Positions 1-6,547 of a stretch of 9,663 nt of DNA are shown in pieces (within the stretch, counting starts at the first letter, position 1; each line of letters opens with the position of its first letter). The position numbers were made by a program, and so were the translations under genes. The stretch covers positions 1 to 9,663 of the forward strand of contig AWGX01000060.1 in NCBI GenBank assembly GCA_000495415.1, in the 5' to 3' direction. Source of the DNA: Smithella sp. ME-1. Lineage in GTDB: Bacteria > Desulfobacterota > Syntrophia > Syntrophales > Smithellaceae. Below the pieces are notes generated by a model that worked only from the letters and a program-made list of their open reading frames with translations, was not told the origin of the DNA and made no database searches.

Positions 1-594
1 CCGTTTTTACTTGACCAGATCAAACGTCAACCTGCCCCGCCACCAACTGGTCGCTTAATTGTCAAGCGAGGTGGACATAGTATTACGCGGCAAATACCCA
101 AGCCTGTAGTGCTTGTTGATACCCGCGAAAAATATCCTTTCGACTTCAACAAATACAAAAACTGGATTGCCGGAACAAAGCCCACCGCACTGAAAGTCGG
201 CGATTACAGCATAGAAGGCATGGAGACCTTGCTTGTTTTAGAGAGAAAAACCCTGACCGACCTTATAACAACTTTAATTCAGCAACGAGCGAGATTTTTT
301 AAACTATGTGAGAAAATGACTAAGTATCGTTGGCGAGCTTTGTTGATTGAAGCAAGTTATGAAGACATTAAAACGCCCTATGATTATGATGAATACAATA
401 CTTCGGCTCATCCAAACGCTGTATCAGGAAGCCTAGATGCATTGGAAGTACGTTTCGGCATCCCGGTTATCTATACCTCCCTTTATCGGCCATTAGCTGA
501 AGAGAAGGCTGCAAGCTGGCTATCGAAACATTTCACATATTGGTATTTAGAAAACAATGGATTTGGCCGCGTACTGCAGGAAGGGGACTTGTAA
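1..594 (+). CDS. ERCC4/XPF-type nuclease domain protein, 5' end outside window
   Basis: The frame is open from base 1 to the TAA at 592-594, giving at least 197 codons, so the true start lies upstream. A GTG at 109 is in frame but sits inside the first strand of the nuclease fold (VVLVDTREK), so it is a poor start. The ERCC4 signature is clear: VDTRE at residues 39-43 of the visible frame, GDY at 67-69, then LERK at 80-83 followed by D87, which is the GD...ERK...D metal-binding motif of XPF/Mus81-type structure-specific nucleases. No helicase or helix-hairpin-helix region is visible, so this is a compact single-domain enzyme of the type often found in phages and mobile elements. The preceding proline-rich stretch (QPAPPPTG) looks like a linker. 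Its role here is unknown. The promoter-bearing gap after it suggests that it is not part of the downstream operon. Confidence 0.8.
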   Translation, partial: PFLLDQIKRQPAPPPTGRLIVKRGGHSITRQIPKPVVLVDTREKYPFDFNKYKNWIAGTKPTALKVGDYSIEGMETLLVLERKTLTDLITTLIQQRARFFKLCEKMTKYRWRALLIEASYEDIKTPYDYDEYNTSAHPNAVSGSLDALEVRFGIPVIYTSLYRPLAEEKAASWLSKHFTYWYLENNGFGRVLQEGDL

Positions 595-653
595 AATTTT
601 AATATAAATTATATTCACTTAAAAAATCTAATAAATAGGTATTGTTAAATTCA

Positions 654-681
654 TTGATATTATTTAATGGATATATATAAT
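654..681 (+). promoter_or_regulatory. sigma70-like promoter for the 717 gene
   Basis: TTGATA at 654-659 (five of six matches to the -35 consensus) is followed by a 16-base spacer and a perfect TATAAT at 676-681. Transcription would begin near 688, about 29 bases before the ATG at 717. The flanks are very AT-rich, so chance matches are likelier than usual, but the position and spacing fit the start of a new transcription unit. Confidence 0.6.
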
Positions 682-716
682 CGCATTAGCAATTTGATTA
701 TTATTAGAGGGCTTCA

Positions 717-1931
717 ATGAACACCAAATCAAGCAAGGAAGAAATTCGAGACAAACATGAAGCGCTAAATAGATTTCTTGTCGATAATGCAGAGCTTGAA
801 AAGCTTACGGCCCAATTAAGTCGATTCAATATCTTTCAAATTCTACGAATAGAGAAAGCGGAAATTCGTCATAGTTGTATATTGGCCTGGTTGTTGCGCC
901 CGCATGAAAGTCATGGACTGGGTGATTCCTTTGTGCGCCGCTTTCTTTCAACCATATTGCTTGATAATCCCGGAATTGTAAATATTACACCCGCACAGAT
1001 CGAATTAATGAACATGAACGATGTGGAAGTGTGGAGAGAATTAAAGAACATTGACGTACTAGCTGTGAGTAAAAATAACAAATGGATATTAATAATAGAA
1101 AACAAAATTCGGGCGGGAGTAAATGAATTACAGTTAAGGAAGTATATAGAATCAATCAAATTGGATTATCCCAAATTTAAAACAATACCTGTCCTATTAA
1201 CTTTAGAAATCGGAGATGCATCTGAAATTGCCGAAAGCGAAGGTTACATTAATTGGAGTCATGTTGATTTATATAACGTCGTAAACAGTTTGATTTCACA
1301 GAGGAAAGACCAAATTACGGAAGATGCACAAATATTTCTTCATCATTATTTAACTATTTTAGGGAGAATGACAATGCAAGATAAAAATTTGGTTGAATTA
1401 TGTAAAACTATTTATAAAAAACATAAAGATGCAATCGATCTTATTAATGAATATGGCATAACAACAGAATTTTCATCGGCAGCAGAGGAATTTTTAAAAA
1501 ATAAGGAAAATATATATAGTTTGTGCACAAGACCAAAGCAAGAGTGGTTTATTTTGAAAAGCTGGAGAATAAAGAATATAAAGCTAAACGGATGGAAGCA
1601 TCTTAATGAGCCGGTCCCAATTTGTTGCAGATTTTCATTTAATACAGAACGGTCAAGATGCGGGTTTATTATTGAAATCGGTCCAATAGAAAATATGGAT
1701 AAAAGAAGCAAGCTTCTGAGAATTTTTAATAAATCTGGATTCGATAAGGTAAAAGAAAAATTATTAAAATCCAATTCCTCCTATACTAGGGTTTATTCGC
1801 AGTATAAGAGAATTGAGGATGCTAATGATAAGGATGAATTTGTAAAGCACTTTGAGGAGTTGTGGAAAACGGCAGAGCCCTTTATCAATAAAACCACAAA
1901 AATCATCAAGTCCTTTGAATGGGACAAGTAG
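717..1931 (+). CDS. PD-(D/E)XK nuclease family protein
   Basis: This is a 404-aa soluble protein with no signal peptide or membrane segment. Residues 104-130 carry the nuclease core: E108, I112-D113, then a strand ending in IIENK (126-130). D113 and E128-x-K130 form the PD-(D/E)XK catalytic triad. An N-terminal helical part (about 36-68, with RHSCILAWLL) precedes it, which matches the PDDEXK_4-type family (PF14281) as I remember it. The C-terminal 180 residues have no motif that I recognise. AGAGGG at 706-711 lies 5 bases before the ATG and supports this start. Bases 1380-1800 are strikingly AT-rich compared with the genes downstream, suggesting a separate origin. The family is common in defence islands and beside phage genes, but its substrate is not known. 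It may be a stand-alone effector or cargo next to the methyltransferase module, from which it is separated by 118 bases. Confidence 0.8.
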   Translation: MNTKSSKEEIRDKHEALNRFLVDNAELEKLTAQLSRFNIFQILRIEKAEIRHSCILAWLLRPHESHGLGDSFVRRFLSTILLDNPGIVNITPAQIELMNMNDVEVWRELKNIDVLAVSKNNKWILIIENKIRAGVNELQLRKYIESIKLDYPKFKTIPVLLTLEIGDASEIAESEGYINWSHVDLYNVVNSLISQRKDQITEDAQIFLHHYLTILGRMTMQDKNLVELCKTIYKKHKDAIDLINEYGITTEFSSAAEEFLKNKENIYSLCTRPKQEWFILKSWRIKNIKLNGWKHLNEPVPICCRFSFNTERSRCGFIIEIGPIENMDKRSKLLRIFNKSGFDKVKEKLLKSNSSYTRVYSQYKRIEDANDKDEFVKHFEELWKTAEPFINKTTKIIKSFEWDK

Positions 1932-2008
1932 TAAAGATTGCGTCCAATACAGTGGGGGCAATCCAAATCAAGTGCTCAAAACATGCACTGGTGGAAAGTA
2001 AAACAAAT

Positions 2009-2020
2009 TGATTTAAATCA
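2009..2020. promoter_or_regulatory. 12-bp perfect palindrome, possible operator
   Basis: TGATTTAAATCA reads identically on both strands. It sits 29 bases before the ATG of the 62-aa gene, in the only gap between the PD-(D/E)XK gene and the methyltransferase group. A weaker AGTGC/GCACT inverted repeat lies just upstream (1971-1975 and 1985-1989). The position fits an operator for a dimeric regulator. No convincing promoter could be placed beside it, and AT-rich palindromes do arise by chance. Confidence 0.3.
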
Positions 2021-2049
2021 CTCACAAGAAAAAATAAGGAGTTAATTCT

Positions 2050-2238
2050 ATGGAAAATAAATTAGAACTGGCCATCAAAACTATATATGACGCGTTAACG
2101 ACGACATGGGAAGACAACGGAAACATTATAGCGGATGCGGTGAGAGACAGCGTTATTCAAAATTTGTCAACAATTACAGGGAAATCTTTTGAAGAGATTG
2201 AAAAGAAAATTGAAAACATTGTGGAAGATGCACAATAA
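2050..2238 (+). CDS. 62-aa hypothetical protein
   Basis: I do not recognise this small acidic protein. It is predicted by eye to be almost all helix, with amphipathic segments at residues 5-18 and 44-60 (FEEIEKKIENIVED) and no cysteines, membrane segment or clear helix-turn-helix. It is very likely translated: TAAGGAG at 2035-2041 is a near-perfect ribosome site 8 bases before the ATG. It ends 9 bases before vsr, so it is probably the first gene of the vsr-methyltransferase transcript. Possible roles include a small regulator, an antitoxin-like protein or a cofactor of the module. None of these is shown by the sequence. Confidence 0.65.
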   Translation: MENKLELAIKTIYDALTTTWEDNGNIIADAVRDSVIQNLSTITGKSFEEIEKKIENIVEDAQ

Positions 2239-2247
2239 GAAAAACTG

Positions 2248-2661
2248 ATGGACAAGATTTCGAAAGAAGCCCGAAGCAGGAATATGGCAGCGATTAAAGG
2301 AAAAAACACAAAACCTGAAATTGCTGTAAGAAAATTCCTACATTCTTTAGGTTATAGATACAGATTACATGGAAAAGACCTACCGGGTAAACCGGATATA
2401 GTTTTGCCAAAATATAAAACCGTTATTTTTGTACATGGATGTTTCTGGCACGGACATACAAACTGCAGGTATTTCGTTATCCCAAAAACACGCACGGAAT
2501 GGTGGAAAGAAAAAATTGAACGAAATAAACAGCTCGATGATGAAAATAGTGAAAAGTTGAAAGGGATGGGTTGGAAGATTATTACAATATTTGAATGCAA
2601 ATTAAGATCCAAATTCAGAAACAAAACGCTGCAGCTTCTGACGACGAGGCTTGTAAAATGA
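2248..2661 (+). CDS. vsr: very short patch repair endonuclease Vsr
   Basis: This is a 137-aa protein, the usual length for Vsr, with all family landmarks. The N-terminal RSRNMAAIKGKNTKPE (10-24) intercalates at the mismatch, and PGKPDIV (46-52) supplies the catalytic D50. FVHGCFWHGHTNC (61-73) carries H63 and H68 together with zinc-ligand candidates C65 and C73. TEWWKEKIERN (83-93) and GWKIITIFECKLR (108-120) follow. Vsr nicks 5' to the T of T:G mismatches left by deamination of 5-methylcytosine, so that DNA polymerase I and ligase can restore C:G. The start at 2248 gives the standard N-terminus, although the ribosome site is weak. Translation may depend on coupling with the preceding 62-aa gene, 9 bases away. 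Its TGA overlaps the ATG of the cytosine methyltransferase whose mutagenic side effect it would offset. Confidence 0.95.
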   Translation: MDKISKEARSRNMAAIKGKNTKPEIAVRKFLHSLGYRYRLHGKDLPGKPDIVLPKYKTVIFVHGCFWHGHTNCRYFVIPKTRTEWWKEKIERNKQLDDENSEKLKGMGWKIITIFECKLRSKFRNKTLQLLTTRLVK

Positions 2662-3902
2662 GATATATTGATTTGTTTGCTGGTGCTGGTGGTTTTTCGG
2701 AAGGTTTTAAACGGGCGGGGTTTGAGCCCATCGCGCATGTCGAAGTCGATTTGGCGGCTTGTTTCACGCTTAAAACAAGACTTGCCTATTACTATCTGAT
2801 GGAAAATGAAAAAATAGACATTTACCTCCAGTATCTCAGGGGAACTGTTAACAGGAAGCAACTATATTCACACATACCTTTTCACATTCTCCAGCAAGTA
2901 ATTAATCTTCCAATATCGGACAAGAACAATCCAAAGATATTTCAGCTGATAGATAAGCTGAAAGGAAGCAATAAAGTAGACATTATTGTCGGCGGCCCGC
3001 CGTGCCAGGCCTATTCTCTGGTCGGAAGAGCGCGCGATAAAAACGGAATGAAGGATGACCATCGCAATTACCTTTATATCCAGTACGGCAGATTTCTGAA
3101 AAAATATTCACCGAAGGTATTTGTTTTTGAGAATGTAATAGGATTATTGTCAGCCCAAGAAGGAAAATATTTCAGAAACATTCAGCGTTATTTCAGACGC
3201 CTAGGCTATATCGTTAAACCAGTGATTGTAAATGCAAATGAATTTGGCGTGCTCCAGAACAGGCGGAGAGTGATCATAATAGGATATCAGAAAGATATTC
3301 ATGTGCCTGTTAATGAGTTTGTGCATGGCAGCAGTTGTAATTATACAGTTAAATCGATATTCCAGGATCTGCCGGCAATAACTGCCGGTGGTGGTAAAGA
3401 TAAATTTTTAAACTATACTACAGATATTAATAATTATTTACGTTCTGCAAAAATCAGAAATGGCATAGGCATCCTGACGCAGCACGTAGCCAGACCCCAC
3501 ACGGAACAGGACAAAGAAATATACAAAATTACTATCAATAAATGGGAAAGATACCAGGAACGTCTTGACTACAACCATCTTCCGGAAAGACTTCAAAGTC
3601 ACAGGAACAAAAAATCATTCCTGGACCGTTTCAAAGTTGTGGCTGATGATCTGCGATGGTCGCAAACAGTAGTAGCGCATATTGCAAAGGATGGTCATTA
3701 TTACATCCATCCTGACATAAAACAAAACCGTTCTTTATCAATAAGGGAGGCGGCAAGACTTCAATCTTTTCCGGACGATTTCTACTTTGAAGGAGTACAA
3801 GAGGATCATAACAGAACCAGTGCGTTCAGGCAGATAGGCAATGCGGTACCACCGCTGATGGCAGAAAAAATTGCTAACAAGGTTGCCGAGTATTTAAAAT
3901 AA
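2658..3902 (+). CDS. dcm: DNA (cytosine-5)-methyltransferase, Dcm/DrmMII-like
   Basis: This 414-aa enzyme transfers a methyl group from S-adenosylmethionine to C5 of cytosine. Motifs run in standard order: I, DLFAGAGGFSEGF (5-17, SAM binding); IV, GGPPCQAYS (112-120, nucleophile C116); VI, FVFENV (155-160); VIII, QNRRRVIIIG (200-209); IX, SIREAARLQSFPDDF (361-375); X, RQIGNAVPPLMA (391-402). The region between VIII and IX, about 150 residues, should be the target-recognition domain. About 100 residues separate motifs I and IV, more than in M.HhaI, so there is an insertion near 45-105. An in-frame ATG at 2595 would add 21 residues, but the ATG at 2658 overlaps the vsr stop as ATGA, has GAGG 8 bases upstream and puts motif I at the N-terminus as usual. 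The Vsr partner hints at a CCWGG-like target. In class 2 DISARM, DrmMII fills this role; here it could mark self DNA for the downstream helicases. Confidence 0.95.
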   Translation: MRYIDLFAGAGGFSEGFKRAGFEPIAHVEVDLAACFTLKTRLAYYYLMENEKIDIYLQYLRGTVNRKQLYSHIPFHILQQVINLPISDKNNPKIFQLIDKLKGSNKVDIIVGGPPCQAYSLVGRARDKNGMKDDHRNYLYIQYGRFLKKYSPKVFVFENVIGLLSAQEGKYFRNIQRYFRRLGYIVKPVIVNANEFGVLQNRRRVIIIGYQKDIHVPVNEFVHGSSCNYTVKSIFQDLPAITAGGGKDKFLNYTTDINNYLRSAKIRNGIGILTQHVARPHTEQDKEIYKITINKWERYQERLDYNHLPERLQSHRNKKSFLDRFKVVADDLRWSQTVVAHIAKDGHYYIHPDIKQNRSLSIREAARLQSFPDDFYFEGVQEDHNRTSAFRQIGNAVPPLMAEKIANKVAEYLK

Positions 3903-3921
3903 GTCAGAGAAACAATAATCA

Positions 3922-3959
3922 TCACTTATCACGCTATAATAATATAGCGTAAAAAGTGA
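3922..3959. promoter_or_regulatory. dyad over a -10 box and the next GTG codon
   Basis: ACGCTATA (3931-3938) and TATAGCGT (3943-3950) are perfect inverted arms around a 4-base loop. Outer arms TCACTT (3922-3927) and AAGTGA (3954-3959) extend the structure after a 3+3 internal loop. TATAAT at 3935-3940 lies inside the dyad, although no good -35 is seen upstream. The GTG at 3956-3958 lies in the outer arm. There is no following T-run on either strand, so it is not a normal intrinsic terminator. It may be an operator over a weak promoter, or an RNA hairpin that hides the GTG start. Either would let the methyltransferase be expressed separately from the downstream genes. Confidence 0.5.
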
Positions 3960-4939
3960 TTATCGTTTATGATAATCAGGATAATATTCGCATGCAATTT
4001 TCCGAAGAAAACGAGAAATATCACGATATCCCCGAATGGGCCAAGTTCCTCATTATGTTTGGTGTATCGTGGACACAAATACAATACAATAAGCGCAGAA
4101 TAGCCATTATTTCAATGCCCTGTGACTCTGCCGCAGCGGGGTTAGTCACACTTGGTGCAATGATCAGATTTCTCGAACGACCTGAGGCAAATGACTTCAG
4201 TCAGCATCTCCAGAGAATAAGAAATGAGAAAAACAGGATATTGATTTACCGCAAATATCCAAATTGGACATTTCGCTATGACGGCAGCGATGGAGGCTAC
4301 GACATGATTATGCAAATAAAAAAATCCGGCAACAAGTGTAGCCGCCCCCCCCTTCGTACAATATTTCATTTCAAAGATGTATGTTTTCAAGGTGAACCAT
4401 TTATAGAAGATCTCATTGAAAACGAATTGCCATATAGCACAATCTATAGTGCGCTAGTAAGCAACAACTTGAACATTCTGGAAGATAATTTGAGAAAGAC
4501 TGATTCTTCAGCCTGTCTGGCTGGACGGGTCATGGGGGAGCGTAAGACACGTGATAGTCTGTCCAAGATTCACTTCACTTGTGGAGCTATGACTGCAAGT
4601 CTTGACCAATTAATTACCGTACATAATTGGTCCCAGGAAAATATATCGCGTGTTTCATTCTTCAATACTAGGATCAAAAAAATAGATAGATATACCGCAC
4701 CACCACGTCTTGTTGTTACAGACGGTGACAGTGCCTTTCTTACTGTTTTGGATGACAAAAAGTTATTCGGTCAAAGTGATATCATTGCGGTAATTGACAG
4801 AACGTTGGAACGCGACCGGCTGGAAACAATTACGGAGAAGTTACAAAGCATATCGCAATGGTACGTACGTGAAGACAATCAACCGGGAAATGTGCCTCTG
4901 CCAATAGGTATGTCACTGGCAATCTGGAAGGCAAGATAG
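3956..4939 (+). CDS. unrecognised protein A (327 aa), possible N-terminal half of a split protein
   Basis: I do not recognise this family. It is soluble, with no signal peptide. Residues 48-70 (RIAIISMPCDSAAAGLVTLGAM) have the strand-turn-helix form of a RecA-like motif I, but without the lysine of a Walker A. RLVVTDGDSAF (251-261) resembles a Walker B strand, and SDIIAVIDRTLERD (274-287) a further core strand. It may be a degenerate helicase-like domain, but this is inference from pattern only. The start is uncertain. GTG 3956 has no ribosome site and is buried in a dyad. ATG 3992 (giving 315 aa) has AGGA 10 bases upstream and is a serious alternative. The gene ends in TAG at 4937-4939. The next gene starts in the same frame one codon later, so the two may be halves of one ancestral protein. 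It occupies a place comparable to drmE in class 2 DISARM, but I cannot show homology. A run of eight C lies at 4345-4352. Confidence 0.8.
   Translation: MIIVYDNQDNIRMQFSEENEKYHDIPEWAKFLIMFGVSWTQIQYNKRRIAIISMPCDSAAAGLVTLGAMIRFLERPEANDFSQHLQRIRNEKNRILIYRKYPNWTFRYDGSDGGYDMIMQIKKSGNKCSRPPLRTIFHFKDVCFQGEPFIEDLIENELPYSTIYSALVSNNLNILEDNLRKTDSSACLAGRVMGERKTRDSLSKIHFTCGAMTASLDQLITVHNWSQENISRVSFFNTRIKKIDRYTAPPRLVVTDGDSAFLTVLDDKKLFGQSDIIAVIDRTLERDRLETITEKLQSISQWYVREDNQPGNVPLPIGMSLAIWKAR
4345..4352 (+). repeat. C8 homopolymer in protein A
   Basis: Eight consecutive C bases lie inside the coding sequence (codons for R-P-P-L), unusual in a gene of moderate GC. Slippage here would switch the frame early in protein A. 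It could equally be a sequencing or assembly weak point. Confidence 0.8.
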
Positions 4940-4945
4940 AAAATG
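4926..4945 (+). other. single in-frame TAG junction between proteins A and B
   Basis: Reading in the frame of protein A, the order is W-K-A-R, TAG (4937-4939), AAA (4940-4942), then ATG (4943-4945) of protein B with no frame change. GGAAGG at 4926-4931 is a ribosome site 11 bases before that ATG. Normal re-initiation gives two proteins, and readthrough of the TAG would give a fusion of about 863 residues. Confidence 0.7.
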
Positions 4946-6547
4946 ACAGTAACAAGCTCCGCAATATTTGATTACTTACGAGCACAGAACAAATTCTTTA
5001 TAGAGCGAAACGAAATTGCATCTTATGATTTCAGCGTTCTACGTAAAAACCTAAGACTGATAATAAAGAATTTACATGAGTGTGACGCTTACGCAACAGA
5101 GATTTCCAATACACTGCGAACAAAACTGTCAGAGTGGTTAACAGTTCCTGTTCCCTTCGATGATGAAATGGTAAAAGCCATAGCCTGTCTTGGTAGCCAA
5201 AATGCAGTTGCGAATAAATGGGGGTGTGACATAGGCGTTGCCTATGAAGCAGCGCTTATTGCTGCAAATGAGCTTTGTCAGAATGAAAATCCAATGCGTT
5301 ATGAGATTCGTAGTGAAATTGAGAATCTGAAGGCACAGGGGAAAAGATTCAAAATATTTTGCCACAGATTGGCACGCCCTTATTTTTTATCAATTGATGA
5401 AACCATTGATCCAGACCTTTTTATTCATTCAAGCAAGGACTACCGGCGGGTCACGCCTTTCGATGTACTTATAAAGGTCGGTCCCCTTCGGTCCCGCGGA
5501 TGGGGCGGTTCCCCGGACGCTTTGCTTACTGCACCACGTTTTTCAACGCTCGCTCATTTCATATGGTCAGGGTGTACAGATGAGCAAGGCTTTGGTCTCG
5601 ATCCTGCTTCGGGTACGGTCAATATCGAAGTGGAAACACCTCATTCACTGACATCTTCTATGAATGCAACATCACGTGGTATATCGTGGGCATCAAATAC
5701 AAAAAAAATAGGAAGTAATGCAGATGAAAACGGACTGCCATTATTTGATGAAGATGAATTTCAGATGTTCCAGTCAATGGTCAGAACCTATGAAAATCGT
5801 CCGGCCATTCTTTTTCAGCTCGATGACCAACACGGAATCCTTTATCCCCAGCGGATGCAATTGCTAAGCTTCGAGCCTTTTGCCAGCAACAATGAACAAA
5901 TCGGACATCGGCTGCCTGGCGAAACATTAACAGAAGGTGTGTTCCTTATATTCCCAATTTTAGGTGATGTCGATCTTCCTGAATTACATGCCAAAGACGG
6001 GACACTAAGCCCAATATGGAAACAACGGTTGATCACGGAATGCAAGAGAGATAAAAATCGTCTTTGCGAAAAGCTTTTCGACAGTGGCATTGAATTATTG
6101 TCGCTCCACTCGCGTGTAAACGATTGGTGCAAAGCCGCAACTACTGTGATTCCTGCACCCCAAAAGGCTGAGCATTTCAGAATCCTCATTGATGTTTTGG
6201 GTGTCTATTTTGAGCAGCGTAGCGATGAGCAGAAACAACGACTCCAGTGGTGGCAATATGCTTGGAAGGAAATACAACACTCCCGCGGTGAAGCCATTTC
6301 AGAAGGTAGATTCGGGCAGGAAATTATAGAAGAGAAAATTGATACCGTACTGCATGAGTTGCGAACAGTAATCGAAAGCAAGTGCAAGTGTGAGAATAAT
6401 TTCTACATAGAAATACCGTCAAACGAAGAACTGGAAGGAAGGCTGCTCTTTTATAAGATTATTTCTGTTGAAGATGGTTTCCTTGCACCTGACATGGCAA
6501 TCAAAAAAATTTGTGATCTTGGTGAGTTTGAACAATGGCGCGTATGA
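4943..6547 (+). CDS. unrecognised protein B (534 aa), possible C-terminal half of a split protein
   Basis: I cannot assign this protein to a family. It is soluble and mostly helical at both ends. The middle has alternating strands: RFKIFCHRLARPYFL (135-149) and FDVLIKVGPLRSRGWGG (173-189), followed by a helix-rich stretch to about 210. This recalls the second RecA-like domain of a helicase (strand, then a loop with arginines), but classical motifs V and VI are not clear. W436-W437 and the lysine/glutamate-rich helices at 440-490 may form a coiled or DNA-binding C-terminal part. The ATG at 4943 has GGAAGG 11 bases upstream and follows protein A's TAG by three bases, so translation is probably coupled. 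Its own TGA lies inside the NERD-helicase start region (13-base overlap). The arrangement argues for a complex of A, B and the NERD helicase. An A8 run lies at 5701-5708. Function is unknown. Confidence 0.85.
   Translation: MTVTSSAIFDYLRAQNKFFIERNEIASYDFSVLRKNLRLIIKNLHECDAYATEISNTLRTKLSEWLTVPVPFDDEMVKAIACLGSQNAVANKWGCDIGVAYEAALIAANELCQNENPMRYEIRSEIENLKAQGKRFKIFCHRLARPYFLSIDETIDPDLFIHSSKDYRRVTPFDVLIKVGPLRSRGWGGSPDALLTAPRFSTLAHFIWSGCTDEQGFGLDPASGTVNIEVETPHSLTSSMNATSRGISWASNTKKIGSNADENGLPLFDEDEFQMFQSMVRTYENRPAILFQLDDQHGILYPQRMQLLSFEPFASNNEQIGHRLPGETLTEGVFLIFPILGDVDLPELHAKDGTLSPIWKQRLITECKRDKNRLCEKLFDSGIELLSLHSRVNDWCKAATTVIPAPQKAEHFRILIDVLGVYFEQRSDEQKQRLQWWQYAWKEIQHSRGEAISEGRFGQEIIEEKIDTVLHELRTVIESKCKCENNFYIEIPSNEELEGRLLFYKIISVEDGFLAPDMAIKKICDLGEFEQWRV
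6521..6526 (+). promoter_or_regulatory. ribosome site deciding the NERD-helicase start
   Basis: GGTGAG lies 8 bases before ATG 6535 but 17 bases before the alternative in-frame ATG 6544, whose ATGA overlaps the previous stop. The spacing favours 6535. Confidence 0.55.

Noticed and set aside
601..615. AATATA/TATATT inverted repeat just after the ERCC4 gene, as a terminator
   Set aside because: The arms are only A and T in very AT-rich DNA, with a 3-base loop and no T-run after it.
1929..2011. TAG readthrough extension of the PD-(D/E)XK gene
   Set aside because: The frame stays open for about 26 codons after TAG, but the added sequence has no protein-like pattern and runs through the palindromic control region.
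2595..2657. 21-residue N-terminal extension of the methyltransferase from ATG 2595
   Set aside because: It overlaps the vsr end in another frame, has no family resemblance, and the ATG at 2658 has both a ribosome site and ATGA coupling.
2352..2861. 169-aa minus-strand open frame across vsr and the methyltransferase
   Set aside because: It is the shadow of two clear enzymes on the + strand. Its composition is that of antisense translation and it has no motif.
3372..3388. CCGGCA/TGCCGG hairpin inside the methyltransferase gene
   Set aside because: It lies in well-conserved coding frame (L-P-A-I-T-A-G), so a chance product of codon choice is the simpler explanation.
3931..3955. Dyad after the methyltransferase as an intrinsic terminator
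   Set aside because: It is followed by A-run sequence on the + strand and has no T-run on either strand. A regulatory role fits better.
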